Below are positions 31,931-44,101 of a DNA stretch of 64,000 nt, one piece after another. How positions within the stretch are numbered: position 1 is the first letter of the stretch; every line of letters begins with the position of its first letter. This DNA comes from Spongilla lacustris. Lineage: Eukaryota > Porifera > Demospongiae > Spongillida > Spongillidae. The DNA lies in NCBI GenBank assembly GCA_949361645.1, contig OX442425.1:7368818-7432817 (forward strand). Reading direction: 5' to 3'. Both the position numbers and the translations under genes were made by a program. Under the pieces are notes generated by a model that saw only the letters and a program-made list of their open reading frames with translations, was not told the DNA's origin and did not search any database.

Positions 31931-33790
31931 TCTTACAACCATGTACATGTACATGTACAGCAATGTGCAGGGGAGACCAGTTGAAAAGAGGATGGAACTA
32001 TTGTATGCTACACACACTACCATGACAGGCACATGATATTATGAAGTGGATGATGGAGTATTTGAGCACCTTTGGGCCGTATGGAAATGACACACCCACT
32101 GCTAGGCAGTACTCGCTAAATGTAGGCGTGTAATTGATTATAGGATGTACCAGTATCAACTAATACATGTACATGCTGATGACATAATCATGTCATTATC
32201 TACTAAGGCAGTCAGCACCTGCCAGCTGCAATGACCTCATCACCGTGATCTTTGAAATGGTGTACATGTATAAAATTTTGTGTCTTTTGCATGGATGGCC
32301 CTCTGGCCACAGTTGGCAGTCCGCGCATGCTTCCTCCTTGCACTAAGCTTCTATAAGATCAATGGTACGGTAACCTTTCAATAACGTGTGTGATAGCCGA
32401 GACTTAAAAAATGCTTTCAGTCTGGAGAACTCTGCAATCGATAGTCACTTTTTTAGACAATTTAAAATAAATAAATTATTCTGCAGTATAACTTCGTCAG
32501 CCAAACAGTCATCATTGAATAAGGGCAAACCTAGGCCACCTAAACCAGAGATAATATATAAAGGGATTGGCAATGTGTCACGTGAGCCATAGAGTAGAGT
32601 TTGGCGATTTTTAGAGTGCCATCTGACGTGGAGTAATTGGCAAGTGCATGTAAGTGTGAAACAGACATCAAAATTTGTTTATTTGTTGCAACCACAAAAG
32701 GAAGACAGTACTCACTGTTGTGATCAAGTACATTACAATAGAAGGCACTTTTTGTCATTTATAGGGGGGTCAAGACTTTATGTGATTGTCCTAAGTGTAA
32801 AGAATTGTCAGGAGGGCTCTTATCTGTGGGACAGCATCTTGTGCATCCACGGGTTTTATGTACGTACGATTGTTTGCACAACCTAAAAATTGGTTATATT
32901 TTAGTGTAATGTTCTGTTTTGACCCAAAGTGCGCTTATAACGATCCTTATAGCATATTGGGTATGCAAAACGTGTGGGACAGTTAAGCCATAGCCACACA
33001 GACTAGTGTGGTAAAATGGATACTGGCTTGTAGCTATTTCCTTATATTTTAGTATCCAAGTATTGTAGTGTGCCCCACACGTTTGGTTCATGGCGTGTAT
33101 ATTCTTTAAAAAGGGAATGAAATTTAGATTAGGGCAACATTGGAAGAATGACGAGCGTGTGGAGCAAAGTGTATCACTCTGCCTCCATCATTGGCCTGCC
33201 CTCTTACCATAGTTTTGCTATACGCGTTAGCAGTGATTTTAGAATGCTTTTAGTATGATAGCTTTCCTTCCTAACATTGTAGATTTTGAACTCTGTTCGG
33301 GATGCACACGTGTGTACTGGAAACTCAGATCAGATCATGGTTTACTTTAACAGTGCCATTACACTGCCACCAGGTATTCTTTTGTAGTTCTGACCTCACA
33401 TTATTTTCTACCTGGGTAACAGGTGACTGTTTTCCTACTATTCACAACCTGGTACTACCAGATACACCTGTCCAGTGCGTGGTGTGCTTATCATGTTGAC
33501 TAGGACATTTGAACACCTTGTCCAGCAGTGACATGTCCAGTACAAGTGCTATGCATCACATCACAACCCATGGAGGAATATCTCTCCCCCAAAATGTTGC
33601 CAGTTTGCACCCTCAAGAGAGTAGGGTACAAGTTGGATGATGTCCAGCAGTGGGTGCATGAGCCAGTCCAGCCACCTCCCCCTGTATGCCTCCAGTCTTT
33701 GCTGATGTTGGAAACATGGCAGCCAAAGCAGTTAACTATTTTGATGAGGATGGGTACTTTGGAGTGAATGGGGTACCCAGGTGTGAAACA
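31470..33790. repeat. 2.3-kb block nearly identical to 40,636-42,956
   Basis: Constant offset of 9,166 bp throughout, including the type-Y exon and the 'CRYF..' to 'FADVG..' intron block. Few differences, for example ATTGATCTGG versus ATTGTTCTGG at the exon's acceptor side. A third, more diverged copy of the middle part is at 44,700-46,460. Confidence 0.9.
31785..31886 (-). CDS. Ankyrin repeat exon, type Y
   Basis: A 102-bp phase-0 exon. It encodes 'INVTPLYVASEKGHHDVV' then 'QTLLGAGADLNIATSG'. Nearly the same as 40,951-41,052 and 36,413-36,514; the first residue is Ile instead of Asn because of a TTC-to-ATC difference on the plus strand. Confidence 0.87.
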
Positions 33791-33844
33791 GTGTACTTCA
33801 TGGAGGCCTTCCACTATGCCATAGAGCTGGGTCACCAGTACTGA
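33118..33844 (+). repeat. Multicopy intron block, copy 2
   Basis: Matches 28,838-29,621 from the CATCATTGGCCTGCCCTC part to the conserved terminal ORF (33,696-33,844, 'VNGVPRCETVYFMEAF'). The 5' part is shortened: the sequence between AAAGTGT and ATCACTCTGCC is deleted relative to copy 1. Confidence 0.75.
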
Positions 33845-34079
33845 GTCTCAATAGTTGAATATGGCACCCTTTCAGTGCACTTACCCAGACCATGGTCCAG
33901 CCGTTTGGTTACCTCGCCATGTTTCACACCAGATATCTCAAACTGTGAAGTCTAAAAGCATTTTAAGCTTATTCATATGGATTTTAATAATGCATTTGTG
34001 TGGGTGGATGACAGGAGGCGTTAATAAGCATTAAGTGGCCCTGTTGCCAATCTCTTTATATATTATCCCCGCCTAAACA

Positions 34080-34285
34080 CAGGCAGGAGGTCTGGTTGGG
34101 GTGGGGGGGGGGGGGGGGTGGGGTATATATGAGGGGGTCCCCTCATGATTGGCCTAATATGAGTACATAGAGAAGAGCGGGCCACCACTGCTTGATAGTA
34201 CCATAACCAGAGGGGGCAGGAACTCAAGCATGAAACAGAGGGAGGGGAAGGGGGATCTCCCCAATTCCACCTGGCTACCAGCTTG
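34080..34285. mobile_element. Short G/C-tract element, copy 2
   Basis: A G run at 34,104-34,119, then TCCCCTCATGATTGGCCTAA shared with 29,848 onward, and a closing CCTGGCTACCAGCTTGCATG. It has the same position relative to neighbours as copy 1. Confidence 0.4.
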
Positions 34286-34545
34286 CATGTAAACATTTGT
34301 AACTGATTTTGTACATGTACATGTACATACAACCATGATTTAAATCTAACCCTACATACCCCTGGCTTAAGATGGTATATTACATGTACATTGTCAACCT
34401 GCAAATGCCACCTACAACACTGAAGTGACAAGTAATTATTTGTACCTATGACATCGTTATGACATGAACATGTACACAAGTTTGCTGAACTAAGGCAATA
34501 CAAGAGTACAGTGTATGTGTACAACAACAGTGTACATGTACCAAC

Positions 34546-34580
34546 CTTATCAGTGTGATTGACATTAGCTCCTGCTTCAT
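34546..34580 (-). pseudogene. Ankyrin type-G exon remnant
   Basis: Only the end of a type-G exon remains ('EAGANVNHTDK' and its GTTGGT donor). The 5' two-thirds with the acceptor are gone; at about 34,580 the sequence changes to ATTATTATTATTCATTCACA, which leads into the next intact module. A deletion between neighbouring modules is the simplest explanation. Confidence 0.8.
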
Positions 34581-34694
34581 TATTATTATTCATTCACATG
34601 GCAAATTATTCATACACATGGCATCATTATGACATAATATGTACATAAGGCTGGCCGAACTACTTAAAGCAATAAAAGGTATACATGTACCAAC

Positions 34695-34793
34695 CTTAAT
34701 AGTGTGATTAACATTAGCTCCTGCTTCAACGAGTGTCTTCACTACATCAAGATGTCCTTTTGCACTTGCTATCATCAATGGACTCCAGCCATC
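34695..34793 (-). CDS. Ankyrin repeat exon, type G
   Basis: A 99-bp phase-0 exon. It encodes 'DGWSPLMIASAKGHLDVV' then 'KTLVEAGANVNHTIK'. The donor side reads AATAGTG rather than TTAGTG or TCAGTG, changing the penultimate residue to Ile. Confidence 0.87.
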
Positions 34794-34929
34794 CTGTAAT
34801 ACAAATATCATCATAACCAGAGGCTTGACATGGGTGATGGGAGCTAGGAGAGGGAGGGAGAAGAAGATATGGCAATAAAGGTCCCACCATTTCCCCATGG
34901 GTACAGGTGTTCTATGCCCCACCCATAAT

Positions 34930-35120
34930 ATGGATGGTCCCCATGTGTAAAATAGGGATGGATGGTCCCCATGTGTACAATAGGGATGGATAGTCCCCAT
35001 GTGTACAATAGGGATGGATGGTCCCCATGTGTACAATAGGGATGGATGGTCCCCATGTGTACAATAGGGATGGATGGTCCCCATGTGTACTATAGGGATG
35101 GATGGTCCCCATGTGTACAA
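34930..35120. repeat. 28-bp minisatellite, array 4
   Basis: About six and a half copies of the 28-bp unit upstream of the type-G exon at 34,793, starting after ATAATAT where the flanking GGAATGGATGG is shortened. Confidence 0.95.
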
Positions 35121-35616
35121 TTGAAAAGACCTACATTTATTTAACTCTCTATGATTTTAGGTATATTGAATTTGAAGGCAATGGAGGTGTGGTGTAATAA
35201 GGGAGGAATGATACGAATAACATTAAAATAGAAATAGTCCTGTTTATAGCATTTGGCACTACCTACGTATACATTATGATTTTTTTCCCTATATATTGAA
35301 GCACTTATTCTTCACGAGCATGAGATAAAACTGTCCAACAAGATTCGTTGCATTGTGACATAATTAACATGATGTAAGACATAAGTGATGTGAGATACGT
35401 ATTTACAGTGTGCTCTACATATTTTGGTGGGTGCTCCACAGCCTACCAGACCTCTTCAGATTCTATACCTCCAAATTTGATTGGATACTTTTTTCCATGC
35501 AAATGCGCTATTTAAAATGAATTTCGCTCGCGGGAGGCAGAGTGGTGTGGTCCATCCATCAAAACTGCCAGTGGAGGCAAGGTTTGCAAGTTTAACCAAC
35601 AAATCCTGCCTGCATG

Positions 35617-35730
35617 GTCCCCATGTGTACAATAGGGATGGATGGTCCCCATGTGTACAATAGGGATGGATGGTCCTCATGTGTACAATAGGTATGGATG
35701 GTCCCCATGTGTACAATAGGGATGGATGAG
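35617..35730. repeat. 28-bp minisatellite, array 5
   Basis: Four copies. Their order of variants (TCCTCATG, then GGTATGGATG) is identical to the end of array 3, showing common descent of the segment. Confidence 0.95.
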
Positions 35731-36412
35731 TGGTGAAGTAGTGGCATTTTCCACAGACATACATTTCAAAACCCCTTAACAGATGTGAAAACACAAAACT
35801 CTCTACAGCATTGTTCACCATCACAGCCTGTATCTTAAAAATCATACACTTTTGCACTACATGTATACATGTTGTACATGTAGGCAGCTAATTGAGGATA
35901 AGGAGAATACATATTAATAACCATTGTGCAATAACCACTATTTATTATCTCAGTTAAGGAATGAAATTCCGATTAGGGCAACATCAGGAGAGCGAAGAGC
36001 GTGTGCAGCGAAGTGTCTGTACCTCGCGAGAGTGTCGGTATTTCTGTTCCTTCATCCCCGACTATCACTCTGCCTCCATCATTGGCCTGCCCTCTTACCA
36101 TAGTTTTGTTACACATTTTAGCAGTGATTTTAGAATGTGTTTAGTATAATATGTTTCCTTCCTAACATTGTAAATTTTGTCCCAAAGTTGAAATATGTTC
36201 AGGATGCACACGTGTGCAGTTAAAACTCAGATCAGATCATGGTTTACTTTAACAGTGCCACTACACTGCCACCAGGTATTGTTTTGTAGTTATTATTTTC
36301 TACCTACATGTATGTAACACTGGCCTACTATTGGATTATTTTGAGATCACATTGATATTCTTCAGTGAGTGCACATTTTATGGATGTAGTAATACAACAT
36401 CACATGACTTAC

Positions 36413-36514
36413 ACCAGATGTTGCTATATTCAAATCAGCACCTGCTCCCAACAAGGTCTGCACTACATCATGATGACCCTTCTCACTTGCCACATACAAT
36501 GGAGTTGCATTGAT
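36413..36514 (-). CDS. Ankyrin repeat exon, type Y
   Basis: A 102-bp phase-0 exon. It encodes 'INATPLYVASEKGHHDVV' then 'QTLLGAGADLNIATSG'. One of three near-identical type-Y exons (31,785 and 40,951 are the others). Confidence 0.87.
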
Positions 36515-36959
36515 CTGGTAAGAAGTGAAGGCACAAAACACATCAAACAATACACTTCTCATACAACCATGTACATGTACATGTATAGCAATATGCAGGG
36601 GAGACCAGTTGAAAAGAGAATAGAACTATTGTATGCTACACACACTATTTTGACATGTGCATGATATTATGAAGTGGATGATGGAGTATTTGAGCACCAA
36701 AAGGATGTACGGAAATGACACACCCACTGCTAGGCAGACTGGCTAAATGTAGGTCTGTAATTGATTATAGGATGTACCAGTATCAACTAATACATGTATA
36801 TGCTGATGACATAATCATGTCATTATCCTGTTGTTATCCACTAAACATGCACTTAAGTGTCTCTGGCCAGCTGTTTCTACATAAACATGTACACATGTTA
36901 AATACACATGTGCATAGATCATTAAACCACAAGGCTGCTTTTAAATGAACAAATCACAC

Positions 36960-38112
36960 TGAGGAGAATTAAAGATTTACATTATACTTGGATCAGGACC
37001 CACGGTAGTGGGTCCTATGTAGGATTGGCTTAGGTGGGCGTGGTTTTCGATCCAGCGTTTTAAAACGGTAACGAAGCGTTGCCTATACTCGCCAGCTCCA
37101 TCACAAACATGATAGATATGCACATATAACGTGAGCTTCGCCAAACAGTGCCGTTTACGTGGTTTGACAAGTCGGTACCAAAACTCCGCCATTTAATTTT
37201 TGTTCTCCTCCTTCCGTTCATCACGTATAACTCGCGACAGGAACGTCGTAAGAAGACGAGATTAGTTTCAAAAAGTTGCATTTGATTTCCAAACGTGCCC
37301 TTTCATACAAATAAGACCTAAAATTGTTAGCTGGTGATGAAATGCCGTGAAATGACTCGAGCAGGTGCAATTCATTATCGGTGAAAATTCTCGGTTGCCT
37401 AGCAGTGCAATTGCAATATGACGTCACACACGCGTCTAAATTTACTGTTGCCAGGCTACGCACAAGCCAAAGAAAATGGCTCGATAACAAGCTAAGGAGA
37501 ACTCTGAGTTTAAGATATCCGAAGAACAAAGGTAGGCCTACTCAGAGTGATTAAGGCTTTTTCAGCAATTATTGAATTCAATTGTTGTAATGAACCGCTA
37601 GACTTCTAATTCCTAATACTTAGGCCTATTCCTCACAGGAAGCTGTGTTGACGGCCATCATTTCAAAGACGACAGTGAACTGTTTGATGGTTATTTTCAT
37701 TGCAGGATGAAGCTACAATGTGCGCATGCGAGTGTGTTGTATCTTGTATGCATTCGCCGGACCAGTAAAGAAATACCTCCACCTGCATCATTTGGTTCAA
37801 ATTAAATTTAAAGCTACAACTATCTAGTAAGTTTTTGGGCACTTATGCAGTTTGTGCCTGTTTTTGCCGATTGGGGTTTTTTTTTTACTGAATTGACTAA
37901 AACGGTTAAGATAGAAGCCTGAACATCGCACGGGCACGGTACTTTGGGTTCTAGTGTTCTTTTTTGCTAGTATGCTTCAAGCACTTATTCCTTCCAACCC
38001 CAACCACAAAACGGATTCTACACAGTTCAGTTAGTGGATCCGACTAATAAAATACCCAGAAACCCTTTGGCATACCCTCCGGCAAAGCCTATATATGTTT
38101 ACCTTAAGGTCA
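36960..38112. other. Unique stretch, no gene recognised
   Basis: Starts with GGACCCACGGTAGTGGGTCC, related to 4,791. Minus-strand frames (37,221-37,529 and 37,060-37,281) lack recognisable motifs. The stretch is absent from the other ankyrin modules, so it may be an inserted element whose ends I cannot define. Confidence 0.45.
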
Positions 38113-38120
38113 TACACGGC

Positions 38121-39296
38121 CAGTGTTGCCGCGGTCAGCCGCGATCGATCCGGTCACGATCACTGCGAACCGTACCGGATCATCCCGGTCACGTTCGTGG
38201 ACGATAGCTGACCGTTTACAATCCATCCGGTCAAAGTTGACGGTTACCGGGAAAATCTAGACGGTTACGGACGAACCAGATGCTTGAGCGTTTGATAAAT
38301 AATACTTACATGTATATTAATAAACACATGAATAATAATTTTATTCCTCGCCCTTGTGCCGATGCTACGCCCTTGGAGTCAGTCTGCTTAGCGGGCTCTT
38401 CACTGTAACACAAAAAACGCACCCGTCGTTACGCATGCATGGATGAGCCACGAATGCATGCATCAGATGCATGAAGCCTCCAACATACATGTTATGAGCA
38501 TCAATCAGATGTTTTTTCATCCTTGTAGTAGACCCATCACTGCGAGGAATCCAAACGGTTTCACCTCCCTTTTGGCATAAAGCACACAAAGCCCATTTGT
38601 CACAGTTAGCGCGAGGAGAGAGCTTATAGTGCTTCCACAGCCACACGTTCAAAAACTTAAGACCAGAAGGACGGAATGTACCCTTAACGTCAGCAGGTTT
38701 CTGTTCTGCACTAGTAGGGCCGCACTGTTTCACTTTCTTAGCAGCAGGAGGCTCTCCCGCACCACTGACTGATATGTCATCTGATTCAGATCTGGATCCT
38801 GCAAATTGGTCCATCCGGAAGACTGTAAACTTGAGGACTTAAGCGCTTGCGCCAACGTATATATGGCTAACGGCTCTGTAATAGATCCCTGCACACAAAC
38901 GGCAATAGCAAGAAAAATCATGCATGTGCTTTTATATAGTGTTCACCAAACTGGCATATACATGTAATCACATGAATGCTAGGCATGCATGTGCTTGTCA
39001 GTAGCAGCACCTCACTGGCAGGGGCAGGCTTTTGCCTGCTCTTGCTGAGTTGTTCACACCACCATGCTGGTCCTGCATGACAAGCTCCGATCACGAGTAC
39101 TGCAAAATGTATACATCATACATACTTGGTAACCGTGTAAAATTTTTACGGTTCCCGGTTATTTTGCTAAAAAAACTGGCGGTTTAGTGATTCGCGACCA
39201 GTATTACGTCATGCATTTTTTCTGGCGGTCGGTCGGGCCTACCGTATCGGCTGATTGCCGGTTTTCACGGTTGACGGTCCAACCGCGGCAACACTG
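38121..39296 (-). mobile_element. hAT element derivative with BED finger
   Basis: 1,176 bp with terminal inverted repeats CAGTGTTGCCGCGGT at both ends and an 8-bp flanking duplication TACACGGC (38,113-38,120) / TATACGGC (39,297-39,304), one change. The subterminal regions are rich in CCGGTCA/TGACCGT motifs in both orientations. The interior encodes only the BED-finger N-terminus of a hAT transposase, so the element is an internal-deletion derivative. Confidence 0.88.
38365..38814 (-). pseudogene. hAT transposase N-terminus, BED zinc finger only
   Basis: A 149-residue frame from Met at 38,814. A BED-type finger is visible: Cys77-x2-Cys80 ('WALCALC') and His102-x4-His107 ('KKHLIDAH'), preceded by an aromatic-rich segment ('LNVWLWKHYKL'). 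BED fingers bind DNA in hAT transposases. The RNase H-like catalytic domain and dimerisation region are missing; after 'DAHNMYVGG' the frame reads non-homologous sequence to the stop. An independent small DNA-binding protein is possible but unsupported. Confidence 0.75.
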
Positions 39297-39675
39297 TATA
39301 CGGCCACCTCGACAGCTGCACGTGTCACTCGATTCCGACAAATCGCGGTGGTGATACGCTGCCAAACAACAAAAGAAGCAATAGTTGTTCCTTTAAACAA
39401 CAACACCTAAAACTGAACTAGTCCATCTATTTTCCACACGCTTATCTACAGCTACGAGTGCATGTATTGTTCACTGATACACAGCAGCTGCCATTAGTAA
39501 TTTGAAACCAAGCAACGTATGCGCGCGCTCCGTTAATTCCAAAAAAGCCTTGCCTTAATATACCTGAGAGGCCTATATACTCAGATTACACATAAGAGGA
39601 ATCTAAGCGTCCTATACATTGCAACGAATACATTAAGCCATGATCTCTCCTGGCAGAGAAAAAAAAATTAGGGGA

Positions 39676-39971
39676 ACAAGTAAATCAAAAACTTCTCTAT
39701 CGAGAAAGTGATTGGTGGGATGTAGGATTGGTGGTGCAAAAAGCAAGGAAACAAGGTACAGTGTGTTAAAGTGAGGTTTGGTAAGATCCTACAACTATAA
39801 CAGTCCTACATTTGCAAATAGGCTTCTTCATTTGCAAATTCAGGACTGTAAGTTGTAGGATCCTACCAAACCTCACTTTAACACACTGTACCTTGTTTCC
39901 TCGCTTTTTGCACCATCAATCCTACATCCTACCAATCACTTTCTCGATTGAGAAGTTTTTGATTTACTTGT
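39676..39971. repeat. Long fold-back hairpin, arms 144/142 bp, loop 10 bp
   Basis: ACAAGTAAATCAAAAACTTC at the left end is mirrored by the right end ..GAAGTTTTTGATTTACTTGT. The arms (39,676-39,819 and 39,830-39,971) are nearly perfect complements with only a few mismatches and indels. No coding sequence. It is probably a fold-back MITE. Confidence 0.92.
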
Positions 39972-40474
39972 ATAATTAATGTTTACAGTCCACACTAAGG
40001 CAGTCAGCACCCTGCCAGCTGCAATGACCTCCGACCTGGTGTAATTCGCACGTGCATGTAAGTGTGAAACGGACATCAAAATTTGTTTGTTTGTTGCAAC
40101 CACAAGAGGAAGACAGTACTCACTGTTGTGATCAAGTACATTACAATAGACGGTATTTTTGTCATTTATAGGGGAGTTAAGACTTTGACATGTGAATTTA
40201 TATTGTCGTAAATTTTACAATGTCAGGAGGGCTCTTTTTTCTGGGACTGCATCTTGTGCATCTGAGGGTTTTATGTACATATGATCGTTTGCCTAACCTA
40301 AAAATTGGTTATATTTTAGTGTGATGTTCTGTTTTGACCCAAAGCGCACTTACATTGTATGGCGATCCTTATAGCATATTGGGTATGCAAAACATGTGGG
40401 ACAGTTAAGCCATAGCCACACAGACTAGTGTGGTAAAATGGATACTGGCTTGTAGCTATTTTTAGTATCCAAGT

Positions 40475-42958
40475 ATTGTAGTGTGCTCCACATGTTTGGT
40501 TCAAGGCGTGTATATTTTTATCAGAAGAATGAAGAGCATATGCAGCGAAGTGTCTGCTCTCCAGGGAGAGTGTCGGTATTTCTGTTTCTTCATCCCCGAC
40601 TATCACTCTGCCTCCATCATTGGCCTGCCCTCTTACCATAGTTTTGTTATACATTTTAGCAGTGATTTTAGAATGTGTTTAGTATAATATGTTTCCTTCC
40701 TAACATTGTAAATTTTGTCCCAAAGTTGAAATATGTTCAGGATGCACACGTGTGCAGTTAAAACTCAGATCAGATCATGGTTTACTTTAACAGTGCCACT
40801 ACACTGCCACCAGGTATTGTTTTGTAGTTATTATTTTCTACCTACATGTATGTAACACTGGCCTACTATTGGATTATTTTGAGATCACAATGATATTCTT
40901 CAGTGAGTGCACATTTTATGGATGTAGTAATACAACATCACATGACTTACACCAGATGTTGCTATATTCAAATCAGCACCTGCTCCCAACAAGGTCTGCA
41001 CTACATCATGATGACCCTTCTCACTTGCCACATACAATGGAGTTACATTGTTCTGGTAAGAAGTGAAGGAACAAAACACATCAAACAATACACTTCTCTT
41101 ACAACCATGTACATGTACATGTACAGCAATGTGCAGGGGAGACCAGTTGAAAAGAGGATGGAACTATTGTATGCTACACACACTACCATGACAGGCACAT
41201 GATATTATGAAGTGGATGATGGAGTATTTGAGCACCTTTGGGCCGTATGGAAATGACACACCCACTGCTAGGCAGTACTCGCTAAATGTAGGCGTGTAAT
41301 TGATTATAGGATGTACCAGTATCAACTAATACATGTACATGCTGATGACATAATCATGTCATTATCTACTAAGGCAGTCAGCACCTGCCAGCTGCAATGA
41401 CCTCATCACCGTGATCTTTGAAATGGTGTACATGTATAAAATTTTGTGTCTTTTGCATGGATGGCCCTCTGGCCACAGTTGGCAGTCCGCGCATGCTTCC
41501 TCCTTGCACTAAGCTTCTATAAGATCAATGGTACGGTAACCTTTCAATAACGTGTGTGATAGCCGAGACTTAAAAAATGCTTTCAGTCTGGAGAACTCTG
41601 CAATCGATAGTCACTTTTTTAGACAATTTAAAATAAATAAATTATTCTGCAGTATAACTTCGTCAGCCAAACAGTCATCATTGAATAAGGGCAAACCTAG
41701 GCCACCTAAACCAGAGATAATATATAAAGGGATTGGCAATGTGTCACGTGAGCCATAGAGTAGAGTTTGGCGATTTTTAGAGTGCCATCTGACGTGGAGT
41801 AATTGGCAAGTGCATGTAAGTGTGAAACAGACATCAAAATTTGTTTATTTGTTGCAACCACAAAAGGAAGACAGTACTCACTGTTGTGATCAAGTACATT
41901 ACAATAGAAGGCACTTTTTGTCATTTATAGGGGGGTCAAGACTTTATGTGATTGTCCTAAGTGTAAAGAATTGTCAGGAGGGCTCTTATCTGTGGGACAG
42001 CATCTTGTGCATCCACGGGTTTTATGTACGTACGATTGTTTGCACAACCTAAAAATTGGTTATATTTTAGTGTAATGTTCTGTTTTGACCCAAAGTGCGC
42101 TTATAACGATCCTTATAGCATATTGGGTATGCAAAACGTGTGGGACAGTTAAGCCATAGCCACACAGACTAGTGTGGTAAAATGGATACTGGCTTGTAGC
42201 TATTTCCTTATATTTTAGTATCCAAGTATTGTAGTGTGCCCCACACGTTTGGTTCATGGCGTGTATATTCTTTAAAAAGGGAATGAAATTTAGATTAGGG
42301 CAACATTGGAAGAATGACGAGCGTGTGGAGCAAAGTGTATCACTCTGCCTCCATCATTGGCCTGCCCTCTTACCATAGTTTTGCTATACGCGTTAGCAGT
42401 GATTTTAGAATGTTTTTAGTATGATAGCTTTCCTTCCTAACATTGTAGATTTTGAACTCTGTTCGGGATGCACACGTGTGTACTGGAAACTCAGATCAGA
42501 TCATGGTTTACTTTAACAGTGCCATTACACTGCCACCAGGTATTCTTTTGTAGTTCTGACCTCACATTATTTTCTACCTGGGTAACAGGTGACTGTTTTC
42601 CTACTATTCACAACCTGGTACTACCAGATACACCTGTCCAGTGCGTGGTGTGCTTATCATGTTGACTAGGACATTTGAACACCTTGTCCAGCAGTGACAT
42701 GTCCAGTACAAGTGCTATGCATCACATCACAACCCATGGAGGAATATCTCTCCCCCAAAATGTTGCCAGTTTGCACCCTCAAGAGAGTAGGGTACAAGTT
42801 GGATGATGTCCAGCAGTGGGTGCATGAGCCAGTCCAGCCACCTCCCCCTGTATGCCTCCAGTCTTTGCTGATGTTGGAAACATGGCAGCCAAAGCAGTTA
42901 ACTATTTTGATGAGGATGGGTACTTTGGAGTGAATGGGGTACCCAGGTGTGAAACAGT
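40475..42958. repeat. Mosaic duplicate block
   Basis: Its first 160 bases equal 42,959-43,120, and the remainder equals 31,470-33,790. It thus behaves like a 2.48-kb tandem unit whose start sequence is repeated right after its end. Confidence 0.85.
40951..41052 (-). CDS. Ankyrin repeat exon, type Y
   Basis: A 102-bp phase-0 exon. It encodes 'NNVTPLYVASEKGHHDVV' then 'QTLLGAGADLNIATSG'; CCAG acceptor and GTAAGT donor. It lies inside the duplicated block. Confidence 0.87.
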
Positions 42959-43633
42959 ATTGTAGTGTGCTCCACATGTTTGGTTCAAGGCGTGTATATT
43001 TTTATCAGAAGAATGAAGAGCATATGCAGCGAAGTGTCTGCTCTCCAGGGAGAGTGTCGGTATTTCTGTTTCTTCATCCCCGACTATCACTCTGCCTCCA
43101 TCATTGGCCTGCCCTCCTACCATGGTTTTGTTATATGCGTGAATGATTTTGGAATGTTTGTAGTGTAATACAATTTAGGTTTCCTTCCTAACATTGCAAA
43201 TGTTCTCCCAAAGTTGAAATCTGTTCAGGATGCACACATGTGTAGTGAAACTCAGATTACATCACGCTTAGTGCCACTACACTACCAGGTATTGATTGTA
43301 TTGTAGTTCTGACCTCACATTTTTCAATAGCTAGTTAAACAGGTGACTGTTTTCCTACTATTCACAACCTGGTACAGGTGGATACACCTGTCCGGTGTGT
43401 GGTGTGCTTATCATGTTGACCAGGACATTTGAACACCTTGTCCAGCAGTGACCTGTCCAGTACAAGTGCTATGCATCACATCACAACCCATGGAGGAATA
43501 TCTCTCCCCCAAAATGTTGCCAGTTTGCACCCTCAAGAGAGAGTACTTTGGAGTGAATGGGGTACCCAGGTGTGACACAGTGTACTTCATGGAGGCCTTC
43601 CACTATGCCATAGAGCTGGGTCACCAGTACTGA
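42959..43633 (+). repeat. Multicopy intron block, rearranged copies
   Basis: The copy ending at 42,958 breaks off inside the terminal ORF ('RCETV') and is followed directly by the start of another copy. That second copy lacks about 170 bases: after CCCTCAAGAGA (43,541) it jumps to GAGTACTTTGGAGTG and runs to TGA at 43,631-43,633, so it keeps only 'YFGVNGVPRCDTVYFMEAF' and the end of the terminal ORF. Confidence 0.75.
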
Positions 43634-43665
43634 GTCTCAATAGTTGAATACATGTATGGCAATAA

Positions 43666-43735
43666 ACGCTGGTGGGGTGGGGGGGGGGGGGGGGGGGGGG
43701 AGATCGATTGATCCCTCTGGCTACGGGCCTGCATG
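43666..43735. mobile_element. Short G/C-tract element, copy 3 (reduced)
   Basis: A G run of about 24 (43,678-43,701) followed by AGATCGATTGATCC and CTCTGGCTACGGGCCTGCATG, the same closing sequence as in copies 2 and 4. Confidence 0.4.
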
Positions 43736-44002
43736 TAAACATTTGTAACTGATTTTGTACATATTCATGCACATGTACATGTACACCCATGATTAAAATC
43801 TAACCCTACATATTCCGATGGTAATTACATGTGCATGTACATGTACATTGTCAACCTGCAAATGGCACCTACAACACTGAAGTGACAAGTAATTATTTGT
43901 ACCTATGACATCATTATGATATGAACATGTACACAAACTTGCTGAACTAAGGCAATACAAGAGTACAGTGTATGTGTACAACAACAGTGTACATATACCA
44001 AC

Positions 44003-44101
44003 CTTATTAGTGTGATTGACATTAGCTCCTGCTTCAATGAGTGTCTTCACTACATCAAGATGTCCTTTATTACTTGCTGTCATCAATGGACTCCAGCCAT
44101 T
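44003..44101 (-). CDS. Ankyrin repeat exon, type G
   Basis: A 99-bp phase-0 exon. It encodes 'NGWSPLMTASNKGHLDVV' then 'KTLIEAGANVNHTNK', the cleanest type-G consensus in the window. Its upstream intron is truncated at 44,200, where AATAAAGGC joins the intron block and no 28-bp array is present. Confidence 0.88.

Noticed and set aside
37060..37529. Two minus-strand ORFs as a gene
   Set aside because: Composition and sequence show no motif; the frames overlap without sensible splice sites.
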